A DNA stretch of 22,274 nucleotides from Clostridiales bacterium. GTDB lineage: Bacteria > Bacillota > Clostridia > Peptostreptococcales > T1SED10-28. Positions 1 through 6,164 of this stretch are shown piece by piece. The notes under the pieces were generated by a model. It saw nothing but the letters and a program-made list of their open reading frames with translations, did not search any database and was not told the DNA's origin. A program made the position numbers and the translations under genes. The DNA lies in NCBI GenBank assembly GCA_007134725.1, contig SLKF01000291.1, positions 1 to 22,274 of the forward strand. Direction: 5' to 3'. The first letter of the stretch is position 1; every line of letters starts with the position of its first letter.

Positions 1-234
1 ATATCCGGTAGTGGCCATCACCACCGGGGTTTTGGTTTTCAGGGCATAGTCCAGCAGTTTTTCCAGACTGGAGGGATGGGAAAAATCAATAATCAGATGA
101 AAATCCTGATCCAGCTGATCAACTTCGGTTTTCGAATCCACCCCTTGAATTTCGGTCCAATAATCCTCTTCTAAAGCCAGGGTTTCAATGTTTTTCCCCA
201 TGGTGCCGCTAATTCCCCAAATCAGCAGTTTCAT
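1..234 (-). CDS. dapB: 4-hydroxy-tetrahydrodipicolinate reductase, N-terminal part (runs off window)
   Basis: Only the first 78 codons are present; the gene continues past the left edge. DapB reduces the DapA product with NAD(P)H in the diaminopimelate/lysine pathway in the cytoplasm. Reading the minus strand from 234 gives MKLLIWGISGTMGKNIE, with the dinucleotide-binding GxSGxMG loop at residues 7-13, then IIDFSHP near residue 55, and it breaks off in VVMATTGY, which matches the conserved TTG turn of the family. Its ATG overlaps the dapA stop by four bases (ATGA), so it is translationally coupled to dapA. It is the third gene of the asd-dapA-dapB operon under the lysine riboswitch. The call rests on motifs plus context. 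Confidence 0.93.
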   Translation of the reverse strand, partial: MKLLIWGISGTMGKNIETLALEEDYWTEIQGVDSKTEVDQLDQDFHLIIDFSHPSSLEKLLDYALKTKTPVVMATTGY

Positions 235-1139
235 TGACTTTCCCTCTTTTCTTCCAAAGCTCCGGTCAGCGTCAGTCCGAAGTTTTCCATCTCCCGGATC
301 AACTCTTTTCTTGGCCCTTCGCTAAGGGGCGTTAACGGAAGGCGGAGTTCATTTTTTCCCATGCCCAGCAGGGAAATTGCCGCTTTAATCGGTATCGGAT
401 TGACCTCGGCGAAGACCTGGTGAATCAGCGGCAGCATTTCCGTCTGCTTTTTCACCGCCGTCTTCAAATCCCCGTTTTCTACCGCTTCACAAAGTTCCTG
501 TACCTGATCGGGTATGATGTTTGCAACCACCGATATTACCCCGTGTCCTCCGGAGGCTGCAATCGGTAAAATCTGATCATCATTTCCCGAATAGATTTTG
601 AAATCCTCGGGAACTCTTCGTTTGATCTCCAGCACCTGCCCGAGATCCCCTCCCGCCTCTTTAATCCCGACAATATTCGGGATCCTGCTCAGGGTTTCCA
701 CGGTTTCCGGTTCAATATTGACATTGGTTCGGGAAGGGACGTTGTAAAGGATGATCGGTAAATCCACCTGCCGGGCGATGCCGCCGAAGTATGCTTCCAA
801 ACCTTTTTGGGTAGCTTTATTATAATAGGGAGTAACCAGCAGCAGTCCGTCAGCCCCCAGCTGTTTCGCCTGCTTGCTGAAAGTTACCGCCTTTTCATAG
901 TCATTGGAGCCGGCCCCCACAATTACCGGGATTTTTCCCCGGACTTTTTCCAGGGTTTTTCGAATTAATGCTTCCCGTTCCTGGCCCGATAGGGTACTGG
1001 CTTCTCCCGTAGTACCTAAGACTACAATCCCTTGGGTTTTGGACAGAAGCTGAAAGTCCAGTAATTTTTCAAAACTTTCCATATCCACCTGTCCCCCGCT
1101 AAAGGGGGTGGCAATGGCAACGGCTGATCCTGTAAACAT
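231..1139 (-). CDS. dapA: 4-hydroxy-tetrahydrodipicolinate synthase
   Basis: DapA condenses pyruvate with aspartate semialdehyde, the first committed step of the diaminopimelate/lysine pathway; it is a cytosolic TIM-barrel aldolase. The 302 residues fit the usual 290-300. Visible motifs are LGTTGEAS (41-48) with the active-site Thr pair, TPYYNK (103-108), YNVPSRT (132-138) carrying the catalytic Tyr132 and substrate-binding Arg137, and GIKEAGGD (158-165) with Schiff-base Lys160. The ATG follows AAGGAGG at good spacing. It lies 67 bases after asd, in a gap made largely of a triplicated repeat, and overlaps dapB by four bases. The asd product is its substrate, which supports the assignment over other members of the N-acetylneuraminate lyase family. 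Confidence 0.96.
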   Translation of the reverse strand: MFTGSAVAIATPFSGGQVDMESFEKLLDFQLLSKTQGIVVLGTTGEASTLSGQEREALIRKTLEKVRGKIPVIVGAGSNDYEKAVTFSKQAKQLGADGLLLVTPYYNKATQKGLEAYFGGIARQVDLPIILYNVPSRTNVNIEPETVETLSRIPNIVGIKEAGGDLGQVLEIKRRVPEDFKIYSGNDDQILPIAASGGHGVISVVANIIPDQVQELCEAVENGDLKTAVKKQTEMLPLIHQVFAEVNPIPIKAAISLLGMGKNELRLPLTPLSEGPRKELIREMENFGLTLTGALEEKRESQ

Positions 1140-1154
1140 TGTAATTACCTCCTT

Positions 1155-1210
1155 ATTGTTATCTTAATACTAGATTGTTATATAAATACTAGATTGTTAA
1201 TAAATACTAG
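1155..1210 (-). repeat. Three tandem 18-19 bp repeats between asd and dapA
   Basis: Read on the minus strand, three head-to-tail copies of CTAGTATTTATATAACAAT occupy 1210-1193 (18 bp, one base shorter), 1192-1174 (19 bp) and 1173-1155 (19 bp, TTTA replaced by TAAG). The first copy contains the asd TAG stop and the last abuts the AAGGAGG of dapA, so the array makes up nearly the whole intergenic gap. I see no hairpin strong enough to be a terminator. It may be a replication-slippage expansion or an RNA spacer/processing element; function is unknown. Confidence 0.85.
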
Positions 1211-2208
1211 TCTTGCTTTAATTTTTCCATATAGGTTAAAATCCCCACGGCATTGGTTGCGGCTCCCTTTCGAAGATTATCCGCCACCACCCATAAGCCT
1301 AAGGCCTTAGGTTCAAACAGGTCCTTGCGGATTCTACCGATAAAAACCTCATCCCGATCATCGGCCTCAAATACTGTGGGATACTGTAACTCTTTAGGAT
1401 TATCCATCAGAACCAGGCCCTCGGTCCGTTGGTAGATTTCCCGCACTTCCTGAAGATCCGGCGCTTTGTCAAACTCCGCAAAAATCGCCTCGCTATGACC
1501 GTTTACCACCGGTACCCGTACGGTGGTCACCTGCACCGGAAGTTTCGGTTTGTTTAAAATCTTTTGGGTTTCATAAACCATTTTCAGCTCCTCTTTGGTA
1601 TACCCGTTATCATAAAACACATCGATATGGGGAATGCAGTTTCCGGCAATGGTCTTCGGATAAGCAGCGGGCTCCCGAGTGGGATCCTCTATCTGCTCTT
1701 GCAGTTCCTGAATGCCCGCCATACCGCTTCCGGAAACCGCCTGATACGTGGCGACGTTTATTTTCGTTAACCCGTAGACTTTGTCCAACGGACTGAGGGC
1801 TGCCACCATCTGAATCGTAGAGCAGTTGGGATTGGCCACAATCCCCTGATATCCCCGAAGCATTTCTCCGTTAATTTCCGGTACCACCAGGGGAATTTCC
1901 TCGTTCATTCGCCACTGGGAGGAGTTATCGATCACTGTATTCCCGGCCTTCGCAGCGATGGGGGCGTAGTGTTTGGAAACTTCCCCTCCGGCGGAGAATA
2001 ACAGATAATCAAAATCCTCTTTCATAACCGCTTCGGTTAACAGCTCCACAGTAATATCACTGTTTTCAAAGGGAATTTTCTCCCCTGCGGATTTTTTCGA
2101 TGCAAACAGTCGAAGGGACTTTATTTCCACCTGCTGCTCGGTTAATACCTGTAAAATCTTTCGTCCTACATTGCCGGTACCTCCGACAATACCAATTGTT
2201 AAACTCAT
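1207..2208 (-). CDS. asd: Aspartate-semialdehyde dehydrogenase
   Basis: This enzyme reduces aspartyl-4-phosphate to aspartate semialdehyde with NADPH, at the branch point to lysine/diaminopimelate and threonine/methionine. The 333-residue protein starts with the nucleotide-binding GIVGGTGNVGRKIL (6-19). Catalytic Cys129 sits in NPNCSTIQM (126-134), YQAVSGSG (155-162) follows, and the catalytic His238 is in VNGHSEAI. The ATG is preceded by AAGGAGG at normal spacing. It is the first gene of the asd-dapA-dapB operon and is directly preceded by a promoter, an L-box aptamer and an intrinsic terminator, so lysine should repress it by premature termination. The sequence is clearly of the bacterial USG-1/Asd type and looks intact. 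Confidence 0.96.
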   Translation of the reverse strand: MSLTIGIVGGTGNVGRKILQVLTEQQVEIKSLRLFASKKSAGEKIPFENSDITVELLTEAVMKEDFDYLLFSAGGEVSKHYAPIAAKAGNTVIDNSSQWRMNEEIPLVVPEINGEMLRGYQGIVANPNCSTIQMVAALSPLDKVYGLTKINVATYQAVSGSGMAGIQELQEQIEDPTREPAAYPKTIAGNCIPHIDVFYDNGYTKEELKMVYETQKILNKPKLPVQVTTVRVPVVNGHSEAIFAEFDKAPDLQEVREIYQRTEGLVLMDNPKELQYPTVFEADDRDEVFIGRIRKDLFEPKALGLWVVADNLRKGAATNAVGILTYMEKLKQD

Positions 2209-2237
2209 TTTTCAGCCTCCTTATCGGTTAAAATCAA

Positions 2238-2266
2238 TTAAAAAAACTCCCGGAAACCGGGAGTTT
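2238..2266 (-). terminator. Riboswitch-controlled intrinsic terminator before asd
   Basis: On the minus strand a perfect 10-bp stem, AAACTCCCGG / CCGGGAGTTT, closes a three-base loop (TTT) and runs straight into further T residues. It ends about 30 bases before the asd start codon. Its place after the lysine aptamer and before the coding region is that of the expression platform of an L-box. Confidence 0.92.
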
Positions 2267-2325
2267 GGTATACGCTCAAAAATGATCCGCTAACGTTTTT
2301 CAAAAAACTTCGCGAGTACTTCTAA

Positions 2326-2496
2326 AGCAATAATAGCCCCCCATGGAATTCCATGACAGTAATAAGATTGTTCACCTTATTCCCAGCCTTTAAGGTTCAG
2401 CCTCCCTTAAAAACTTCGGCACCGTTACCTTTCTTCGAAACCTGAGTTGCTTAACCCCTAATTTTCGAATACTTATTTTCAGTGCACCTCTATTTG
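2326..2496 (-). promoter_or_regulatory. Lysine riboswitch (L-box) aptamer
   Basis: The minus strand carries the L-box landmarks in order: GAGGTGC at 2490-2484, AGTATTCG, then GAAAGGTAACGGTGCCGAAG around 2430-2411, GGCTGGGAATAAGG (about 2388-2375), ACTGTCATGG, and the closing GGGGGGCTATT at about 2341-2331. Helices can be traced: AATAAG pairs CTTATT, CATGG pairs CCATG across AATT, and AAATAG at the 5' end pairs CTATT at the 3' end (P1). This layout matches the known Bacillus lysC leader and lies in front of asd-dapA-dapB. Established behaviour is that bound lysine favours the downstream terminator. I could not run a covariance search, but the match is extensive. Confidence 0.93.
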
Positions 2497-2518
2497 ATAT
2501 TTAATTATAATGTTTAGT

Positions 2519-2546
2519 AGTATACCATATTTTTCGCCAATGTCCA
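2519..2546 (-). promoter_or_regulatory. Sigma-A promoter for the asd-dapA-dapB leader
   Basis: On the minus strand TGGACA (2546-2541) and TATACT (2524-2519) are separated by 16 bases, five of six matches to each consensus box. The predicted transcript would start near 2512, about 20 bases before the L-box GAGGTGC, which is where a lysine riboswitch transcript should begin. The -35 box lies only about 15 bases from the end of the upstream nitrilase-family gene. Confidence 0.7.
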
Positions 2547-2561
2547 AATTTATCTCAAAAA

Positions 2562-3395
2562 TTATTTTTTCATGGTTTCATATAAGTCTTTGGGCCGATT
2601 TTTCCGGGTGGGCAGTTCCCGTCGTACCTGCTCCTGGTATTCAACGTCCAGTTCCCGGTAGATATACCCTTCTTTCTCTTCCAGCTCCTCCAGCACCCTT
2701 CCCCAGGGATCCACAATCATACTGTGTCCGTAGGCCTGATAGGGGCCGTCAGGATTTCTTGCGGGGGACACGGCAGCGAGATACACCTGATTATCCAAAG
2801 CTCTGGAGCGCATCAGCAGCTCCCAGTGGGCAGGCCCGGTGGTCATATTAAAGGCGCCGGGGACAACCATAAGTTTTGCCCCTTCTTTTTCCATGATCTG
2901 AAAGATCTCCGGGAAACGGACATCGTAACAGATGGCGATACCGATTTTTCCGAATTTCGTATCCACCACAGTAATTTCCTCTCCCCGAGACAGGACTTCC
3001 GACTCTTTGAAGGTGATTTTTCCCGGAATATCGATATCGAATAAATGAATTTTCCGGTGTTTTCCCAAAAGCTCTCCCCGGTGATCGAAAACGTAGGTGG
3101 TGTTATAGATCTCTTTTTCTCCTTCTCCCTGTTCCGGTATGGACCCTGCAATAATCATCACTCCGAGTTTTTTTGCCAGGGCCTGAATTCTCGATGTGCT
3201 CTCTCCGGGATAGGGTTCGCTGAATTTGGGGAAATAGCTGTTATTATAGGGAGTATTAAACATTTCCGGAAGAATGACGATATCCGGCTGATGCGCCTCG
3301 ACACCCCGGGTGATCATCACCTCGGCCTTTTGTAAGTTTATCTCCTTTTCCTCTTCAACCATCATCTGACAGCCCAGTATTTTTACGGTTTTCAT
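2562..3395 (-). CDS. Carbon-nitrogen hydrolase, omega-amidase-like (nitrilase superfamily)
   Basis: A 277-residue cytosolic member of the nitrilase superfamily. The catalytic triad is visible: Glu44 in ILPEMFNTPYN, Lys115 in GKHRKIHLFDID, and Cys156 in IAICYDVRFPE. The MFNTPYN, GSIPE and HLFDIDIPGKITFKES stretches are typical of the Nit2/YafV omega-amidase group, which hydrolyses alpha-ketoglutaramate and alpha-ketosuccinamate, the keto products of glutamine or asparagine transamination. That substrate is inferred from family resemblance; a generic amidase repairing other metabolites is possible. The start follows a modest GGGAG site. It is divergent from plsC and is followed, with no terminator that I can see, by the lysine operon promoter. 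No functional tie to the lysine genes is evident. Confidence 0.85.
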   Translation of the reverse strand: MKTVKILGCQMMVEEEKEINLQKAEVMITRGVEAHQPDIVILPEMFNTPYNNSYFPKFSEPYPGESTSRIQALAKKLGVMIIAGSIPEQGEGEKEIYNTTYVFDHRGELLGKHRKIHLFDIDIPGKITFKESEVLSRGEEITVVDTKFGKIGIAICYDVRFPEIFQIMEKEGAKLMVVPGAFNMTTGPAHWELLMRSRALDNQVYLAAVSPARNPDGPYQAYGHSMIVDPWGRVLEELEEKEGYIYRELDVEYQEQVRRELPTRKNRPKDLYETMKK

Positions 3396-3486
3396 TTTTC
3401 TCCCTGCCTTTCATTATTATAATAATTTCCCTTGGATTCTTTTCGTTTATTTCATCTTCAATCCTCAAGGATTCAAGGTTTTGTTA

Positions 3487-3515
3487 TGGAAATCCCAAGG
3501 GCTTTATGGTATGAT
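3487..3515 (+). promoter_or_regulatory. Possible extended -10 promoter for plsC
   Basis: TGGTATGAT (3507-3515) has a TGn extension and a -10-like TATGAT; 17 bases upstream is TGGAAA (3487-3492), a four-of-six -35. A start near 3522 would leave a leader of about 45 bases ahead of plsC. Weak, based on consensus only. Confidence 0.4.
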
Positions 3516-3565
3516 TATAAATGCCTTTACCGGTTAACACGAAAAATCTTTAGGAGGAATTATCC

Positions 3566-4294
3566 ATGACCCATATAATTTTCGTCATTTTCTTTGTATC
3601 CTTTATGCTATTTATCGCTTTAACCTTTCCCCTCCATTATTACTATGAAAAGAAAGGGCCAAAGGATAAAAAGCGTAATCTGGTTTATAAAATCAATCGA
3701 AGTTTATCAAAAAATATTGTTCGTTTCAGCGGCTGCGATTTGGAAATTATCGGTGAGGAAAATATCCCCAGAGACCAGGCAGCCCTTTATGTCAGCAATC
3801 ACCAAAGTTATTTGGATATTCCGATTCTAGTCCATGTATTGGATCAACCCTTAGGCTTTGTAGCGAAAAAAGAACTGGCCAAGGTACCGATTATCGGTAA
3901 GTGGATTTACTTTACGGAAAGCGTGTTTATCGACCGTAAAGATATCCGTCAATCCCTTCGGGCCATCAATGAAGCATCGAAAAAAATCAAAGACGGCCAT
4001 TCCATTGTGATTTTTCCCGAGGGTACAAGAAGTAAGACCTCGGAAATGAACCCCTTTAAACCGGGAAGTTTAAAAATTGCGGAAAAGGCCAAATCCCTGG
4101 TGGTCCCCGTGACCGTTATCGACTCCTATAAACTTTACGAGGCTAACAATAGCCGTATTCGTCCCGCAAAGGTTCGTGTGATTATCTCCAAACCTCTTCC
4201 TTTCCAGGAAAAAGGTCAGGAAAAATCCTCGGACAACACCGTAAAGGTACTGCATACTATTCAGGAAAATCTACAAAAACACCGGATTTCGTAA
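3566..4294 (+). CDS. plsC: 1-acyl-sn-glycerol-3-phosphate acyltransferase
   Basis: A 242-residue membrane-associated acyltransferase that would convert lysophosphatidic acid to phosphatidic acid in phospholipid synthesis. Residues 3-22 form a hydrophobic N-terminal anchor. The family motifs are present: NHQSYLD (78-84) gives the HX4D catalytic pair His79/Asp84, SVFIDRK (119-125) is the second block, FPEGTRSK (150-157) binds the glycerol-phosphate, and VVPV follows near residue 174. The ATG follows AGGAGG at good spacing. It is one of only two plus-strand genes in the window, divergent from the nitrilase-family gene and convergent with the hydroxyacid dehydrogenase, and appears to be a single-gene unit. 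A specificity other than LPA cannot be excluded. Confidence 0.88.
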   Translation: MTHIIFVIFFVSFMLFIALTFPLHYYYEKKGPKDKKRNLVYKINRSLSKNIVRFSGCDLEIIGEENIPRDQAALYVSNHQSYLDIPILVHVLDQPLGFVAKKELAKVPIIGKWIYFTESVFIDRKDIRQSLRAINEASKKIKDGHSIVIFPEGTRSKTSEMNPFKPGSLKIAEKAKSLVVPVTVIDSYKLYEANNSRIRPAKVRVIISKPLPFQEKGQEKSSDNTVKVLHTIQENLQKHRIS

Positions 4295-4319
4295 CCCAAT
4301 TATTATACAAACGAAAACA

Positions 4320-4369
4320 CCCGAGACTTCAGTCGTGGGAAGTTCAAAAGGGAAACTTAAAAAAGTTCC
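4320..4369. other. Possible IS200/IS605-type right-end remnant
   Basis: CCCGAGACTTCAGTCGTGGG (4320-4339) can fold into a short hairpin (CCC with GGG, GACT with AGTC) and is followed by AAGTTC and then a second imperfect hairpin, GGAAACTT with AAGTTCC (4351-4369). The first element resembles the right-end hairpin of IS200/IS605 elements as I remember them (a C-run, a short stem around TTTAG or TTCAG, then GTGGG and AGTTC). No transposase or TnpB gene is nearby, so at most this is a scar or a non-autonomous end. It could also be just an extra hairpin after plsC. Confidence 0.35.
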
Positions 4370-4389
4370 AAAAATCTTTAGTAAAATAC

Positions 4390-4436
4390 AAACCTCCCGG
4401 GCACCATTCCACTGAATATGCCCTTGGAGGTTTTTT
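4390..4436. terminator. Bidirectional intrinsic terminator between convergent genes
   Basis: AAACCTCC (4390-4397) pairs with GGAGGTTT (4426-4433), and the inner GGGCA (4399-4403) pairs with TGCCC (4419-4423). On the plus strand the stem runs into TTTTTT (4431-4436), ending plsC. On the minus strand the arm ends in a T-rich TTTGTATTTTAC, which could end the hydroxyacid dehydrogenase transcript, whose stop codon is only six bases away. Confidence 0.85.
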
Positions 4437-4441
4437 CTGTT

Positions 4442-5383
4442 CTAGTATCCTTTATCCAGATTCACCACATTCTTTACGGTGTCTCCTCGAGTGAATTTCT
4501 CCGCATTTTCATAAATCGTATCGAAGCGCCGCTGATTTCGCATTTCCGACACCCAGGAGTTATGAGGGGTAATAATTACATTTTCAAATTTCCATAGGGG
4601 ACTGTCTTTCGATAAGGGTTCCTGATCAAAAACATCCAAGGCTGCTCCTTGAATAGACTCATTCTCCAGATGCTGAATCAGTGCTTTTTCGTCCACAATG
4701 GTTCCCCTGGAAACATTTATTAAATAGGCCTTGGAATTCATGGCACCTAAGGTTTCATCATCGATTAAATGATGGGTTTCATCGGTATAGGGAATGGTCA
4801 GGACTACCACGTCACTATGCTTTACCACCTCTTTTAAATCCTTTAAGGGATAGCATTTATGAAAATACTCGACGTCTCTTCCCTGGGTATTGACTCCGGT
4901 AATTTCCACACCAAAACCCTGTAGGCGCTTTGCTCCTTCCACTGCAATGCTTCCGGTACCAATAAAACTTACCCGTTTATTGTACAGCTCGATTAAAGAC
5001 GTATCAATTTTCCACTGCTGTTGTTGTTGTTGGTGGTAAAAGGTTTTGCTGTTTTTAAAAAGCTCCAGAATTTTCATGACGATAAACTCTCCCATTGGGA
5101 CACTGTATCCGCCTTTGTTGTTGGTCAGAAGGATTCCCTGCTCTTTGACTTTCTTCAGGGGCACCTGATCAATACCGATACTGGATAGTTGAATCCATTT
5201 CAATTTTTTCATTTTTCCAATGTCTAAGGTGGAAAAAGGATCATAGCAAAATAAAGCCTCTACGTTTCTTAATTCTTCATCATATACCAGATCTTTTTCC
5301 TTTCGAAGGATGATCTCGTATCCTAAATTCTTAATGCTTTGCATTTTCTTTTCGCCGTAGTCGTAAGTGAACAGTACTTTCAT
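4442..5383 (-). CDS. D-2-hydroxyacid dehydrogenase family protein
   Basis: A 313-residue NAD(P)-dependent oxidoreductase of the D-isomer 2-hydroxyacid dehydrogenase family. The catalytic residues are seen: Arg226 in NVSRGTIVD, Glu255 in DVFDQEPL, and His274 in TPHNSW. The nucleotide loop is GTGSIA (142-147), with Ala in place of the usual last Gly. Substrate is unknown: the sequence does not single out lactate, glycerate, phosphoglycerate or 2-ketoacid reduction, and no amino-acid-synthesis context helps. I start it at the ATG at 5383, which follows AGGAGGG; the open frame extends 39 codons further upstream, but that part is basic, lacks a ribosome site and covers repeat DNA. A run of six glutamines (118-123, from CAA/CAG codons) lies in the domain-connecting helix. 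Confidence 0.85.
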   Translation of the reverse strand: MKVLFTYDYGEKKMQSIKNLGYEIILRKEKDLVYDEELRNVEALFCYDPFSTLDIGKMKKLKWIQLSSIGIDQVPLKKVKEQGILLTNNKGGYSVPMGEFIVMKILELFKNSKTFYHQQQQQQWKIDTSLIELYNKRVSFIGTGSIAVEGAKRLQGFGVEITGVNTQGRDVEYFHKCYPLKDLKEVVKHSDVVVLTIPYTDETHHLIDDETLGAMNSKAYLINVSRGTIVDEKALIQHLENESIQGAALDVFDQEPLSKDSPLWKFENVIITPHNSWVSEMRNQRRFDTIYENAEKFTRGDTVKNVVNLDKGY

Positions 5384-5468
5384 AATATCCCTCCTGTCAA
5401 TTCTCTTCAGTTTATACCCAGGAAGTCCTCTCCTAAAAGGAAACCCCCTCCCATATTTAATCTTATCC

Positions 5469-5523
5469 CTGTTTTTTTCATTTTTCTGATGTTTTTTCAT
5501 CTTTCTGATGTTTTTTCATCTTT
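5469..5523. repeat. Tandem 19-bp dyad repeats in a divergent intergenic region
   Basis: CTGATGTTTTTTCATCTTT occurs twice, exactly and back-to-back, at 5486-5504 and 5505-5523; a degenerate copy lacking two bases precedes them at 5469-5485. Each full copy contains the dyad GATG-TTTTTT-CATC. The array lies in the 214-base gap between the hydroxyacid dehydrogenase (minus) and the HD-domain gene (plus). It may be operator DNA or slippage-prone filler. Confidence 0.85.
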
Positions 5524-5556
5524 CTCACGCTTTTTATTCTTCCCAATGAAAATCTG

Positions 5557-5565
5557 TGCTAAAAT
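5557..5565 (+). promoter_or_regulatory. Possible extended -10 element for the HD-domain gene
   Basis: TGCTAAAAT (5557-5565) is an extended -10-like element about 33 bases before the start codon and about 22 before the AGGAGG. I found no convincing -35 box, so this is tentative. Confidence 0.3.
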
Positions 5566-5597
5566 CAAAGAAAGTCTTCAGTCTTAGGAGGAAATCC

Positions 5598-6122
5598 ATG
5601 ATTTATCGAATCCAACAGTTTTACCGGGGCTTATTTGCCAAGGTGACTTCCGAGGATCACCAGTTTCTTCAAAAATATCTAACCGATCAGGAAATTATCC
5701 TGTTTCGCCGTCTTCGAATCAGTGAGCAGCGCCACTGCCTGAATATTGCCTATGATTGCCGATCTGTGAAAAAAAACAATCCGGTCTTGATCAAAGCTGC
5801 TCTGCTTCATGATGTGGGCAAAGTGGAAAGTAATTTAACCCTGGTCAACAAATCCCTGGTGGTACTCATTATAAAACTTCATATCCCAAAGAAACTCCTT
5901 CCCAAGTTCCTCAACAAAGCCCTGTATTATAAAAAACATCACCCGGAGTTGGGTGCCAAAGGCTTGGAAGAAATCGGTACAGACACTTCGGTGGTATTCC
6001 TTACCCGTTATCATCATCGTAATTTATCAAAAGATCCCTTCCGCTCGATAGAATATCCCGGCAGGGAAGAAGATTTAATCGAATATTTAATAGTTCTACA
6101 ACAAATCGACGAAAAAAATTAA
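5598..6122 (+). CDS. HD-domain metal-dependent phosphohydrolase, function unknown
   Basis: A 174-residue protein with an HD-superfamily arrangement: His46 in SEQRHCLN, the paired His71-Asp72 in ALLHDVGKVE, then His114/His115 and the YHH triplet (138-140), with Asp171 as a possible last ligand. Members of this superfamily hydrolyse phosphoester or phosphoanhydride bonds of nucleotides or signalling molecules using bound metal. The substrate cannot be told from the sequence; there is no GGDEF, response-regulator or RelA-like synthetase domain. I start at the ATG at 5598, which follows AGGAGGAAATCC; an in-frame ATG at 5556 lacks a ribosome site. It is a single plus-strand gene whose stop codon lies inside its own terminator stem, convergent with prfC. 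Confidence 0.75.
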   Translation: MIYRIQQFYRGLFAKVTSEDHQFLQKYLTDQEIILFRRLRISEQRHCLNIAYDCRSVKKNNPVLIKAALLHDVGKVESNLTLVNKSLVVLIIKLHIPKKLLPKFLNKALYYKKHHPELGAKGLEEIGTDTSVVFLTRYHHRNLSKDPFRSIEYPGREEDLIEYLIVLQQIDEKN

Positions 6123-6149
6123 GGGGAGTCTTTTCCCCTTAATTTTTTT
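6112..6149. terminator. Perfect 15-bp bidirectional terminator
   Basis: AAAAAAATTAAGGGG (6112-6126) is the exact reverse complement of CCCCTTAATTTTTTT (6135-6149), with an eight-base loop. Because A-runs flank one side and T-runs the other, it works on both strands: it ends the HD-domain gene, whose TAA (6120-6122) is inside the stem, and it ends prfC, whose stop codon is 15 bases away. Confidence 0.93.
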
Positions 6150-6164
6150 ATTTCATTCTATTTT

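Noticed and set aside
2510..2851. 113-codon plus-strand frame opposite the nitrilase-family gene
   Set aside because: It starts inside the asd promoter region, is proline/arginine-rich low-complexity sequence, and overlaps the conserved C-terminal coding part of the nitrilase-family gene.
5384..5500. Upstream 39-codon extension of the D-2-hydroxyacid dehydrogenase
   Set aside because: It has no ribosome site, is lysine/arginine-rich, lies over the 19-bp repeat region, and the ATG at 5383 has an AGGAGGG and begins the family-like sequence.
5469..5523. CRISPR-like array
   Set aside because: The repeats are directly adjacent with no spacers, and there are no cas genes.
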